This document shows, piece after piece, positions 7,692 to 16,756 of a DNA stretch of 64,000 nt. A model generated the notes under the pieces. The model was not told where the DNA came from. It did not search any database and was given only the letters and a program-made list of their open reading frames with translations. Numbering within the stretch: the first letter of the stretch is position 1; the number at the start of each line of letters is the position of its first letter. Source of the stretch: UBA9620 sp965220695 (GTDB taxonomy: Bacteria > Acidobacteriota > Vicinamibacteria > Vicinamibacterales > UBA8438); contig OZ244838.1 of assembly GCA_965220695.1 (NCBI GenBank), positions 3,348,001 through 3,412,000 of the forward strand. The letters are read 5' to 3'. The translations under genes and the position numbers were made by a program.

Positions 7692-9830
7692 ATGCATACA
7701 GGCGCAGTGAATGTTGGCGGTCAGCCCCTGACCATCGAGACGGGAAAGCTGGCCAAGCAGGCCAACGGATCCGTCGTGGTTCGTTATGGCGACACGATGG
7801 TGCTCGTGACCGCCTGCTACTCGCCTCATGAACGGGAGGGGATCGACTTTCTTCCTCTGACCGTTGACTATCGCGAGAACACGTACGCATCGGGCCGTAT
7901 CCCGGGCGGCTTCTTCAAACGCGAGGGCAAACCCCCGGAAAAAGAGGTGTTGACCAGCCGGGTGATTGACCGCCCCATCCGGCCGTTGTTTCCTGACGGC
8001 TGGCGTCGCGAGACCCAGATCGTCGCCTTCGTCATATCCGCTGACAAGGAGAACGACTCCGATGTACTGGCGCTCACCGGAGCCTCCGCCGCGCTGGCGC
8101 TCTCCGAGATTCCACTTCAAACCACCATCGCTGCGGTCCGCGTCGGCATGCTCGATGGAAAGCTCCTGATCAATCCGACCTACGAGCAGCGTCGTAACGG
8201 GAGCCTCGACCTGGTCGTCGCGGGGAGCCGGGACGCGTTGGTCATGGTCGAGGCCGGCGCCAAGGAAGTCTCGGAAGAGGACATGATCCGTGCGCTAGAC
8301 GCGGGGCGTGGGGCTATTCGGCAGATTATCGACGAGATCGACAGTCTGGCCGCGGCGGCCGGCAAGACAAAACTCCACGTGGACGCCAAGTCGCCCGACC
8401 CCACTATCGCCGCCGAGGTCGAGAGCCAGTTGATCGGCCCGCTCGCTGACGCAATGCGGATCAAGGACAAGCTGGAGAGCTATTCGGCCGTCGACACAGT
8501 TCTCGACGACTATCTGGCGACACTCCCTCAGGAGGATGCGGAACGCCGCGCCGATACCAAGAGCGTCTTCAAGGGGCTGAAGGAAAAGGTGCTGCGTGAC
8601 GAAGTGCTCGAACGCGGACAGCGCCTCGATGGACGATCGTTCGACGAGATTCGCAATATCACCTGCGATGTCGGTCTGCTCCCCAGAGCGCACGGCTCGG
8701 CCGTGTTCACGCGTGGAGAGACCCAGGCGCTGGTCACGTCCACACTCGGCACGGCCGACGACCAGCAGAAGATCGAGTTGGTCGACGGCGAGACCTACCG
8801 CCGTTTCATGCTGCACTACAACTTCCCGCCGTTCTCGGTCGGAGAGGTCAAGTTCCTGCGCGGTCCTGGGCGACGGGAAATCGGACACGGAAACCTGGCG
8901 GAGCGCAGTCTGCTGCCGGTCGTGCCGGGCGAAGACACGTTTCCCTACACCATTCGGATCGTCTCCGACATCCTCGAGTCGAACGGGTCATCTTCAATGG
9001 CGTCGGTCTGCGGAGGCACGCTGGCCCTGATGGATGCAGGGGTTCCCCTCAAGGCACCGGTCGCCGGGGTCGCCATGGGCCTCATTCTGGATGAGACCAC
9101 CGGAAGGCATGCAGTCCTCAGCGACATCGCGGGCGCCGAGGACCACTATGGGGACATGGACTTCAAGGTTGCAGGCACCGCAGACGGCATCACCGCGCTG
9201 CAGATGGACATCAAGGTGGGCGGTATCACGGCCGAGATCATGCAACAGGCGCTGGATCAGGCCAAGGCCGGCCGGCTGCACATCCTCGAGCGGATGCGCG
9301 CCACGTTACAAGACCCGCGCACCAACATCTCGTCGTATGCTCCGCGCATCGTCACCATCCAGATTCCAGTCGACAAGATCCGCGACGTGATCGGACCGGG
9401 TGGCAAGACGATTCGGAGCATCATCGAACGCACGGGGGTCAAGATCGACGTCGAGGACGACGGCCGGGTCAACGTCGCCTCGAGTGACGATGCTTCCGCA
9501 CAAAAGGCCATCTCGATCATCGAAGAACTTACCGCTACACCGGAACTGAACAAGTCGTACCTGGGCACCGTGCAGCGGATCACCGATTTCGGGGCGTTCG
9601 TCGAGGTATTGCCTGGCGTGGACGGGCTGCTGCACGTCTCCGAGATCGCGCACTACCGTGTCAAGGAAGTGCGGGACGTGCTTCAGGAGGGGGAGAAGGT
9701 GCTTGTGAAGGTGATCAACGTCGACCCCTCAGGCAAGATTCGACTGAGCCGCAAGGCGCTGATCGACCGTCCGGCCGGCGACGATCAGAATGTTGGCGCC
9801 CGGCGCGACCGGCAATCGGTGAAATCGTAG
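7692..9830 (+). CDS. pnp: Polyribonucleotide nucleotidyltransferase (PNPase)
   Basis: PNPase is the phosphorolytic 3'-5' exoribonuclease of mRNA decay. The start ATG 7692 has GGAG at 7681-7684 and gives MHTGAVNVGGQPLTIETGKL (712 residues). Two RNase PH domains flank an all-helical linker; the second carries the active-site region around FPPFSVGEVKFLRGPGRREIGHG. It is followed by a KH domain (IRDVIGPGGKTIRSI) and an S1 domain (GTVQRITDFGAFVEVLPG). Length and order match the family. Confidence 0.97.
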   Translation: MHTGAVNVGGQPLTIETGKLAKQANGSVVVRYGDTMVLVTACYSPHEREGIDFLPLTVDYRENTYASGRIPGGFFKREGKPPEKEVLTSRVIDRPIRPLFPDGWRRETQIVAFVISADKENDSDVLALTGASAALALSEIPLQTTIAAVRVGMLDGKLLINPTYEQRRNGSLDLVVAGSRDALVMVEAGAKEVSEEDMIRALDAGRGAIRQIIDEIDSLAAAAGKTKLHVDAKSPDPTIAAEVESQLIGPLADAMRIKDKLESYSAVDTVLDDYLATLPQEDAERRADTKSVFKGLKEKVLRDEVLERGQRLDGRSFDEIRNITCDVGLLPRAHGSAVFTRGETQALVTSTLGTADDQQKIELVDGETYRRFMLHYNFPPFSVGEVKFLRGPGRREIGHGNLAERSLLPVVPGEDTFPYTIRIVSDILESNGSSSMASVCGGTLALMDAGVPLKAPVAGVAMGLILDETTGRHAVLSDIAGAEDHYGDMDFKVAGTADGITALQMDIKVGGITAEIMQQALDQAKAGRLHILERMRATLQDPRTNISSYAPRIVTIQIPVDKIRDVIGPGGKTIRSIIERTGVKIDVEDDGRVNVASSDDASAQKAISIIEELTATPELNKSYLGTVQRITDFGAFVEVLPGVDGLLHVSEIAHYRVKEVRDVLQEGEKVLVKVINVDPSGKIRLSRKALIDRPAGDDQNVGARRDRQSVKS

Positions 9831-9859
9831 GGATCGGTCGAACGCCCCGGCTGCACGGT

Positions 9860-10231
9860 TCAGGAAGGGCGACGTGCGCCCGCCCCGGTTTGCCGTCTGT
9901 CCACGGCGAGACGCGCCGCCGCCAGACGGCGAAATAGTGGCGGGTGCGTGTGGCAGAGCAACTCTACCAACCGCGACGGACGCTCTTCGGCGAGGTTCTG
10001 CTCGCCCAAACGGCGCAGGCCGGAAATGAACGCTTCAGGATGCCGTGTCACGCGGATGGCGAACCGATCGGCACGCTGTTCGTGGCGTCGGGACATGGCA
10101 TGGGCGAACGGCGCGGCTGCAGTTATCACCACGCCGGCGCCCAGCGCCATCGACGGCAGCGCCGCGATATCTGACGGACCCGCCAACTCGAACAGCTCCC
10201 CGAACCGGAGGACACCGTCCCGCGGCATCAC
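9860..10231 (-). pseudogene. Truncated peptidase M48 (Ste24-type) C-terminal remnant
   Basis: The 123-residue frame starts with a GTG overlapping the smc stop (GTGA). It matches only the C-terminal part of M48 membrane zinc peptidases: a hydrophobic segment (ALPSMALGAGVVITAAAPFA), then SRRHEQRADRFA carrying the Glu zinc ligand of the third motif, then AFISGLRRLGEQNLAEERPSRL and a THPP segment. The catalytic HEXXH and the preceding membrane segments are missing, so it cannot be an active protease of the usual kind. It could still be translated by coupling with smc, but a deletion remnant is the simplest reading. Confidence 0.75.
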
Positions 10232-13200
10232 GCCTGACCGAGCTGCACCGAAATCAGTTTCGACACTCCCGGCTCCTCCATCGTCACTCCGTACAACCGG
10301 TCGGCGATCTCCATCGTCTTGCGGTTGTGGGTCACGAGAATGAACTGGGTCTCAGATTGCATGCCGCGCAGCATCTCGACGAAACGTCCGATGTTGGCCT
10401 CGTCGAGCGGTGCGTCAATTTCGTCGAGCAGGCAGAAAGGACTCGGCTTGTACCTGAAGATGGCGAACATCAGCGCCATCGCCGAAAGCGCCTTCTCACC
10501 GCCCGACAGCAACTGAATGTTCTGCAACCGCTTGCCCGGCGGTTGCGCAATGATCTCGATCCCGCTCTCGAGCAGGTCGGTCTCATCAAGCAGCACGAGC
10601 CCCGCGCGTCCACCGCCGAACAGCGTGGAGAAGGTCGCCTGAAAGTGCGTGTTGATCGCTTCGAATGCAACACGGAACCGCTCGCGGGTCGTGCGGTTGA
10701 TCCGTGCGATGGCCTCGCCCGTGGCCTTGATCGATTCCTCCAGGTCCCTGCGCTGCGTGGTGAGAAAGTCGTAGCGCGTTTCGAGGTCGTCGAACTCGTC
10801 GATGGCCATCATGTTCACCGGCCCCAGCTGCTCGATCTTCGTCTTGAGGGCGGCCACCATGTCTTCGACCCTCATCGGCGTGACCGCGGTCGCAACCGGG
10901 CCCGCCGTAACCTCGACCTTCGCCGGCCGGGTGTCGACGGTTGCCTCGTCGTCTTCGTCCGAACCGATATCGACGGCACGGGAACGCAACTCGGCGTCAG
11001 GATCGAAGTCCTCGTCGCCGACGAGCGTAGCCAATTGGGAGGTCACCTCATCAAGCGACATCTGCACCGTGACGCGGCAGGTATCTTCAAGATGCGCCAG
11101 ATCCCCTTCTGCGGTCGCTCGGACGATGTCCAGTTCGGCCACCGCGGCACGCGCCTCTTCCAGGCCGGACCGAGCGACGCGCACCTCGCTGCCTCTCGTA
11201 TCGAGCTCAGCGCGGCGACCCAGGGCCAGGTCGTCGGCCCCCAGCACCTTCGCTCGCAATGTGGCCAGCCCGGCAATGTCTTCGTCGAGCCGGCGCTTCG
11301 ACGACGTCACGGAGGCCGCGAGTTCATCGCGCCCGTTACGAATCCGGGTCAGGTCGGCCTGCTGGCGTGCGAGCCGACCGGCGAGCTCCTGATTCGCCCG
11401 TTCGAGCCGCACGGCGCTCTCTTCCAGCGCCGACGAACGTTCGACCAACGCCGCGTGGGCCGCCTTCGCTTCCACCACCTCGCGACTCAGACCATCGAGC
11501 GATCCTCGCGCGTCGAGCACTCGACGCTGAGAGACAGTGAACCGCTCATCGGCGATCCGCTGTTCGCCTTGAATTCGCTCAATCGAGACTGTCGCCTCGG
11601 TCAGACGCGCCTCCAGTACTGCGTATTCTTCGGCTGCCGAGCGACGCTCGGTCGCGACGACCTCACGCTTCCGGATCAGGCGCTGCACTTCCTCGTCTCG
11701 GGAGGCACGCTGCAATTCATGTCCCAACATCGCCTTCTCGTGCTGGTGCAGTTCCTGCCTCGCCTCGGCCAGCGCTGTCTCGGACCGAGTGATCTCGGCG
11801 TCGAGCCGCCCGAGCCCGGCGCCAAGGCGCTCCACGATCGCCTGCTGGGCCTCGATCTGCTCAGTGAGGTCCCTGATCTCGCGCTTTGACGCCAGGAGGC
11901 CGAGCGCTTCGCCCTTGGCACCGCCGCTGACCAGCGCGGATCCTTGAAATACGTCGCCCTCGGGCGTCGCTATCAACGCGGTGGATCCGGACGCCGCACG
12001 TGCGGCCTCATCGTACGACCCTGCCAGCCAGCAATCTGCGATTTCCGCGCGAATCGCATCCTCCCCGCGCCCGTCAACGCGCACGACGCTCGCGACCGAG
12101 ATCAACCCGTCGGCCGGCGGCGGCGGCGTCGGCCGCGAGACCGCGCCATCGAGCACAAGAAACCCGCCGCGCCCGACGCCGTGCTGCCGCGTAAAGGCCA
12201 GACCGGCTTCGGCATCCGCCCAGGATGGCACGACGACATACTGCAGCAGATCACCGAGACACGCCTCGACGGCGCGTTCGCGACCAGGCAGCACCTCGAG
12301 ATGATCTGCCACGGAACCCAGGTGACGGATGCCGGAATCCGCCGTCGAGAGCAGCAGGCGAACAGCGTCCGAATACCCTGCTCGTGTTGTTTCCATGTCC
12401 CGCAGCGAGGTCAGCCGCCCCGTGAGACCGGCCAACTCCCGCTCCCGGTCGCGGAGCTCGCGTACGCGAGACTCGTGCTCAGCGCGCAATGACGACAACT
12501 CGGCGGTACGTTCTCCACACGCGGCGCCGACCCGGTCCTGTGCCTCGCGCGTGGCCAACTCGGCCGCGCGCGCTTGCTCCCGACATCTGGAGGTATTCTG
12601 CAACTCGATGTCCAGGTCACCGGCCTCGGCATCGAGCTTGAACATCGTCTCGGCCAGTCTCGTCTGACCTGCCGACGCATTCTCTACCGCGTGACGCAGG
12701 GCCGTCGCGGCGTTGATCGCGGCCGACACCTCGCTCCGGGCCGTCTCGACATCCCCTTCGACTTGATCGAGAACGCGCTGCGCCTGAGTGAACGCCTCTT
12801 CCTTGCTCTGCACCGTGGACTTCAGGGCATCCCGCTCGGTGCCGCAACGTTCCGCGGCGGCAATTTGCTCTTCGAACTCACGACGCGCCGGATCCTGCCG
12901 AGTCACCAGGTCGGCCACGTCATGTTCCAGCTCTGCGAGCGCGGCACCCTGGGCCTCGACCTGCCGGGTATCGAAGTTGATCTGCTGCTGGCGGCGCTCA
13001 ACCGCCAGCTCGCGCTCATGCGCTGCGTCTCGCGCCTCCCTGGCGGTGGTCTCAGCTTCCACGAGCTCGATGCGGCAACGCTCCCGGTCGCCCTCGACCC
13101 GCGCCAGCAGCGACGCCGCGGTGGCCTCACGGAGACGCGCGTCATCGAGACGCGTGCGAGCGCGCTCAATCAGCTCGCGACACGCGTGATGACGACGGGC

Positions 13201-14019
13201 GAACCCGACGATTTCCCACCGCCGGAGATCCTCCCGCAGGCGGCGATAGCGACGGGCCTTCGCCGACTGGCGTTTCAGCGCACGCCGCTGTTTCTCGACT
13301 TCATGGATGATGTCGTCGACGCGGGTCAGGTTCTGCCGGGCCGCCTCGAGTTTCAACTCGGCCGAGCGTCGGCGGCTTTTGTACTTGGTGACGCCAGCGG
13401 CCTCCTCGATCAACTGACGCCGTTCAGTCGGTCGGGCGCTGAGGATTTGCCCGATCTTGCCCTGCTCGATGACAGCGTAGGCCTTGACCCCGACCCCGGA
13501 ATCCATGAGCAGATCCTGAATGTCGCGAAGCCGGCATACTCGTCCATCGATCAGGTACTCACTTTCGCCAGAACGGTACAGCCGACGCCCGACCTCGATG
13601 TTGCGCGTAATGAGCGGAAGCAGCTCATCGAGGTCGGCGCCGTCGCTCAACCGGACCGCGTCTGAGCGACCGTCTCCATCGCGATGCGCGGATGATGCCT
13701 CCTGGCAGCCGTCAGCGGCCGACCCCGGACCGCTGCCGACCATGCCGGGCGCGGCGGCCACCCGAGCCAGCAACATCTTGACCTCCGCGGTACCGATAGC
13801 CTTGCGCGCATCGCTGCCGCTGAAGATCACGTCCTCCATCCGTTCGCCGCGCAAGCTCTTGGCGCTTTGCTCGCCGAGCACCCAGGTGATCGCGTCGATG
13901 ACGTTGCTCTTCCCGCACCCGTTGGGACCGACGATGGCAGTCACCCCGTCATCGAAAACCAGACGCGCCCGTTCCGGAAAACTCTTGAACCCGGAGATCT
14001 CAAGATTCTGCAGATGCAT
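10228..14019 (-). CDS. smc: Chromosome segregation ATPase SMC
   Basis: SMC is the coiled-coil ATPase of bacterial condensin. The 1263-residue product has an N-terminal head with Walker A GPNGCGKS at 31-38, two long coiled coils rich in Glu, Arg and Ala, a hinge near residues 540-640 (HLGSVADHLEVLPG) and a C-terminal head with the signature LSGGEKALSAMALM and Walker B CLLDEIDAPLDE near 1170-1210. Residues about 88-118 of the head carry a Gly/Ser/Asp-rich insertion. It has a promoter of its own upstream. Partners scpA and scpB are not in the window. Confidence 0.97.
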   Translation of the reverse strand: MHLQNLEISGFKSFPERARLVFDDGVTAIVGPNGCGKSNVIDAITWVLGEQSAKSLRGERMEDVIFSGSDARKAIGTAEVKMLLARVAAAPGMVGSGPGSAADGCQEASSAHRDGDGRSDAVRLSDGADLDELLPLITRNIEVGRRLYRSGESEYLIDGRVCRLRDIQDLLMDSGVGVKAYAVIEQGKIGQILSARPTERRQLIEEAAGVTKYKSRRRSAELKLEAARQNLTRVDDIIHEVEKQRRALKRQSAKARRYRRLREDLRRWEIVGFARRHHACRELIERARTRLDDARLREATAASLLARVEGDRERCRIELVEAETTAREARDAAHERELAVERRQQQINFDTRQVEAQGAALAELEHDVADLVTRQDPARREFEEQIAAAERCGTERDALKSTVQSKEEAFTQAQRVLDQVEGDVETARSEVSAAINAATALRHAVENASAGQTRLAETMFKLDAEAGDLDIELQNTSRCREQARAAELATREAQDRVGAACGERTAELSSLRAEHESRVRELRDRERELAGLTGRLTSLRDMETTRAGYSDAVRLLLSTADSGIRHLGSVADHLEVLPGRERAVEACLGDLLQYVVVPSWADAEAGLAFTRQHGVGRGGFLVLDGAVSRPTPPPPADGLISVASVVRVDGRGEDAIRAEIADCWLAGSYDEAARAASGSTALIATPEGDVFQGSALVSGGAKGEALGLLASKREIRDLTEQIEAQQAIVERLGAGLGRLDAEITRSETALAEARQELHQHEKAMLGHELQRASRDEEVQRLIRKREVVATERRSAAEEYAVLEARLTEATVSIERIQGEQRIADERFTVSQRRVLDARGSLDGLSREVVEAKAAHAALVERSSALEESAVRLERANQELAGRLARQQADLTRIRNGRDELAASVTSSKRRLDEDIAGLATLRAKVLGADDLALGRRAELDTRGSEVRVARSGLEEARAAVAELDIVRATAEGDLAHLEDTCRVTVQMSLDEVTSQLATLVGDEDFDPDAELRSRAVDIGSDEDDEATVDTRPAKVEVTAGPVATAVTPMRVEDMVAALKTKIEQLGPVNMMAIDEFDDLETRYDFLTTQRRDLEESIKATGEAIARINRTTRERFRVAFEAINTHFQATFSTLFGGGRAGLVLLDETDLLESGIEIIAQPPGKRLQNIQLLSGGEKALSAMALMFAIFRYKPSPFCLLDEIDAPLDEANIGRFVEMLRGMQSETQFILVTHNRKTMEIADRLYGVTMEEPGVSKLISVQLGQA

Positions 14020-14344
14020 CAGTGTGATCTCTTGCTGTAGAACTCCTTCTCCGAACGAATTCCTCCATCGGCGCCGCCAGCACGCTCACGGGTCGAAATG
14101 CCCGGCCACACCATCACTGACCGGAGGGGTACACAGTAAAAGCCGCTCGAATCAGGGAAATATCACCCCCTGGAGCAGCTGGGAACGCTCGATGGACGCT
14201 GAACAAAAGACGACGCGCCGGGATCGCTATCGCGATCCACCCGAGTGGTGAACAACCCGTTCAGTCCTATCGACGATCGCACATCACCGAATGCTCGTCA
14301 AACAGGCTGCCTCGGAACGAGAAGACCCCTCTCACTCGGTTGGT
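14020..14344 (-). other. Long smc 5' region, no gene found
   Basis: Between smc and its predicted promoter lie about 325 bases without a convincing gene. They hold AAGGAG near the smc start and a 7-bp stem with a 4-base loop at 14220-14237 (GGATCGC/GCGATCC) without a U tract. A 19-residue frame on the + strand at 14192-14251 has no well-placed ribosome site and I do not call it. Confidence 0.5.
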
Positions 14345-14373
14345 AGTGTACCAGGGGCGGGACCAACGAGCAA
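14345..14373 (-). promoter_or_regulatory. Predicted sigma70-type promoter for smc
   Basis: On the minus strand TTGCTC (14373-14368) is followed after exactly 17 bases by TACACT (14350-14345), which is preceded by TGG and so forms an extended -10. It lies just after the ctpA-like stop and about 325 bases before smc, so smc can be transcribed separately from the protease gene. Confidence 0.5.
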
Positions 14374-14400
14374 CATCCTTCCCGCCACGAACCGGGAGTG

Positions 14401-16026
14401 CTACTGCGCCGACGCCGCGCCGGTGCTTCGCGACAACCGGAGCAGACGCTCCGCCTCTTCGAACAGCGTGATGGCGAACTGCGCCTGCGGATCGCCTAGC
14501 GTCAGATTTCGTCGTGCCTCTTCGACGCTGAACAGGGCCAAGTCGATCTCGTATCGCATCATCGCCCGGATGAACGCTTCGTCGGCGGCAAACGCTTCCT
14601 CATCGATCGTCATGCCGCGAGATTCAAGGTGCGCCCGAAAATCGGCCATCATCGCCTGGTCGATTTCGAACCCCTGGGTAACACGCACTCGTCCTCGCCC
14701 CTCGTCCTGGATCCGGGTATCGCCCTCCGCGGAGAACCGCTCGGCAAACGTGGCGAACTCCTGGCGCGCTGCCAGCAGGCGCCCGAGCCCACCCGGATCG
14801 AATCCCTCGATGGGACCGGCAATGAAATGGTCGGGTTCAATGCCGCCGCCGCCAAAGACCTCCCGGCCGCTGTCGGTCAACCGGCGCTCGCTGATGTCAT
14901 GATCGGCCGGCGTCTGGTCGCGCAACGAATAGGTCAGATACTCGTCGAACACCTCGTCCCAGGGTCGCTGGATCATCCGCCCGCTCGGGGTGTGGTAGCG
15001 AGCGGTCGTCAGCGCCAGCCCGGCTTCCTGGCTGACCCGATAGACCGATTGCACCAGCGCCTTGCCGAACGTCGTCTCGCCGACGACCAGACCGCGGTCG
15101 TGGTCCTGGATTGCACCGGACACGATTTCGGACGCGCTCGCACTGTTCCGGTTGACGAGCACCACCAGCGGCACATCCAAGTGGCCGCCGTCCTCACGCG
15201 CGTGATAGTCCTGGTCCGAATTCTGCACGCGGCCGCGCGTGTACACGATCAGATCGCCTTTCGGCAGGAACTCGTTCGACACCCGGATCGCCTGATCGAG
15301 CGGTCCTCCCGGATTGTCTCGGAGATCCAGCACCAGCCGTGCCATACCGAGGTCATCCAGCTTGCGAAGCGCCGACCGGAGCTCGCTCGAGCTCGTTTCA
15401 GAAAAATCGCGCAGACGCACATACCCGATTTCATCGTCGAGCATGAAGGCGCCTTGCACGGTCTGAATCGTGATCTCGTCGCGCTCGACCTCCAGATCGA
15501 TGAGTTCGTCGTAACCGCGGCGGCGAATCGAGATGCGGACCGTGCTGCCCCTGGGACCACGCAGCTTCGTCACCGCTTCCTCGCTGCTGCCGGGAGCATC
15601 CACACCCTCGATGCGGGCGATCACATCTCCTCGCCGCAGCCCCTTCCGGAAGGCCGGCGATCCCTCGAAAATCTTCAGGACGGTGATGTCTCCGTCAATG
15701 ACGTTGATCGAGATGCCGAGCCCGTAGTAGCGGCCTTCCTGTCGTTCGCGCAACCGCGCATAGGAGCGCGGGTCCATGAAACTGGAGTGCGGATCGAGCC
15801 TCTGGAGCATCCCGCTTATGGAGCGGTACACGAGCCGTTCGGAGTCGACCTCGCCAACGTAGTCGCTCTCAATCGCTGCAAGGGCCGTAGTGAACGACTC
15901 GTACTGCAGACTGAGGCTGTCCTGCCCTGCCAGCACCCGCCCGCCGAAGAGCCCGCCCAGCACGCCAGAGACGACCACGACCGCTACCGCCATCGTCAGC
16001 GTTCGGGAACCGCGAATTCCGTTCAT
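14401..16026 (-). CDS. ctpA: S41 family C-terminal processing peptidase (CtpA-like)
   Basis: A periplasmic serine protease of the tail-specific family. The start is set at ATG 16026 (541 residues) because a signal anchor follows directly (LTMAVAVVVVSGVLGGLFGG); a GTG at 16101 would add 25 residues but lacks a ribosome site. A PDZ domain spans about 100-190 (YYGLGISINV, SPAFRKGLRRGDVIARIEG). The catalytic domain contains NRNSASASEIVSGAI (Ser) near 290 and ETTFGKALVQ (Lys) near 318, the Ser/Lys dyad. A C-terminal region of about 150 residues is specific to this subgroup. It is divergent from tatA. Confidence 0.92.
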   Translation of the reverse strand: MNGIRGSRTLTMAVAVVVVSGVLGGLFGGRVLAGQDSLSLQYESFTTALAAIESDYVGEVDSERLVYRSISGMLQRLDPHSSFMDPRSYARLRERQEGRYYGLGISINVIDGDITVLKIFEGSPAFRKGLRRGDVIARIEGVDAPGSSEEAVTKLRGPRGSTVRISIRRRGYDELIDLEVERDEITIQTVQGAFMLDDEIGYVRLRDFSETSSSELRSALRKLDDLGMARLVLDLRDNPGGPLDQAIRVSNEFLPKGDLIVYTRGRVQNSDQDYHAREDGGHLDVPLVVLVNRNSASASEIVSGAIQDHDRGLVVGETTFGKALVQSVYRVSQEAGLALTTARYHTPSGRMIQRPWDEVFDEYLTYSLRDQTPADHDISERRLTDSGREVFGGGGIEPDHFIAGPIEGFDPGGLGRLLAARQEFATFAERFSAEGDTRIQDEGRGRVRVTQGFEIDQAMMADFRAHLESRGMTIDEEAFAADEAFIRAMMRYEIDLALFSVEEARRNLTLGDPQAQFAITLFEEAERLLRLSRSTGAASAQ

Positions 16027-16164
16027 GTAGCAGATGCTAACAGAAATCGCCTCCCTCTCGAGCAACGATCTGGGAGAACGGCTGACACCGAGGTGCGCCA
16101 CCGGGGTGAACGGTGCAGTCCGGGCCTGCCGATCACGCGTGTCGTGCGCATCGGTTCGCCAATT

Positions 16165-16204
16165 TATTTGACATGGCGAGATGACCCTAACGTCATGTCA
16201 AATA
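16165..16204. promoter_or_regulatory. Perfect 11-bp inverted repeat between ctpA and tatA
   Basis: TATTTGACATG (16165-16175) and CATGTCAAATA (16194-16204) are perfect inverted copies separated by 18 bases. It stands in the 374-base divergent region, about 35 bases upstream of the tatA promoter -35 box, and is AT-rich against its surroundings. This is the geometry of a regulator binding site. Each arm also contains TTGACA, but no good -10 follows at 16-18 bases in either direction. Function is inferred. Confidence 0.5.
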
Positions 16205-16237
16205 GTGACTTCCGTGTTTCCTCCGTTCTTCGATTGC

Positions 16238-16267
16238 TTGACCCGTCGCGGCGGGGGTTCCTATAAT
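16238..16267 (+). promoter_or_regulatory. Sigma70-type promoter for tatA-tatC
   Basis: TTGACC at 16238-16243 and TATAAT at 16262-16267 are separated by 18 bases, one of the best promoter matches in the window. It would give a leader of about 125 bases before the tatA ATG. No other gene lies between. Confidence 0.75.
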
Positions 16268-16400
16268 GCAAGTTGAGCGCTGGTACGCGAAGTGTCACAA
16301 TTCAGTCGCGCGTTCTGAAGAGTCCCCGAAGCGCGGTCACGTTCGGCGGCCGCGCAGCGCAGCCGTGTGGCCGTGCGACCGGCAGAGAAGGAGCCCACAC

Positions 16401-16679
16401 ATGTTTGGTTCAATCGGGATGCCTGAGTTGCTGATCATCTTCGTGATCGCGTTGATCGTGTTCGGCCCCAGGAAACTGCCCGAGTTGGGCCGCTCGCTCG
16501 GCAAGAGCCTGGGCGAGTTCAAGCGTGCGTCCAACGATCTCCGCAACACCCTCGAAGAAGAGATTCACGTCGAGGACCAGACCAGCCGTGAGCCACGAGC
16601 GGCGACACCCTCGCCTGCGCCGGTCGCGCCTGCTGCGCCCGTCGACGACCCGCAGCACGACCCGACCGGCACCGTCTGA
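16401..16679 (+). CDS. tatA: Twin-arginine translocase subunit TatA/TatE
   Basis: TatA forms the protein-conducting assembly for folded twin-arginine substrates. The 92-residue product begins MFGSIGMPELLIIFVIALIVFG, the single membrane helix, followed by the hinge GPRKLPELGRSLG and an amphipathic helix. A Pro/Ala-rich tail of about 35 residues ends the protein. AAGGAG at 16388-16393 fixes the start; the upstream frame extension is not used. tatC follows 77 bases later; no tatB is seen. Confidence 0.95.
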   Translation: MFGSIGMPELLIIFVIALIVFGPRKLPELGRSLGKSLGEFKRASNDLRNTLEEEIHVEDQTSREPRAATPSPAPVAPAAPVDDPQHDPTGTV

Positions 16680-16756
16680 CGCACCACGCCGGCGTCGGAC
16701 GGCGGCGTCCCCCTCGGAACCGGCGGCCGCGAGCCGCCACGGTAATCCATAGATCA

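Noticed and set aside
10045..11889. 614-codon open frame on the + strand
   Set aside because: It lies wholly antisense to smc, whose motifs are complete. Long antisense frames are common in GC-rich genes and this one matches no family I know.
14192..14251. 19-codon + strand frame upstream of smc
   Set aside because: No suitably spaced ribosome site and includes a small palindrome; too short to support.
14629..16266. 545-codon open frame on the + strand
   Set aside because: Antisense to the S41 protease gene and overlapping the divergent regulatory region; no recognisable domain.
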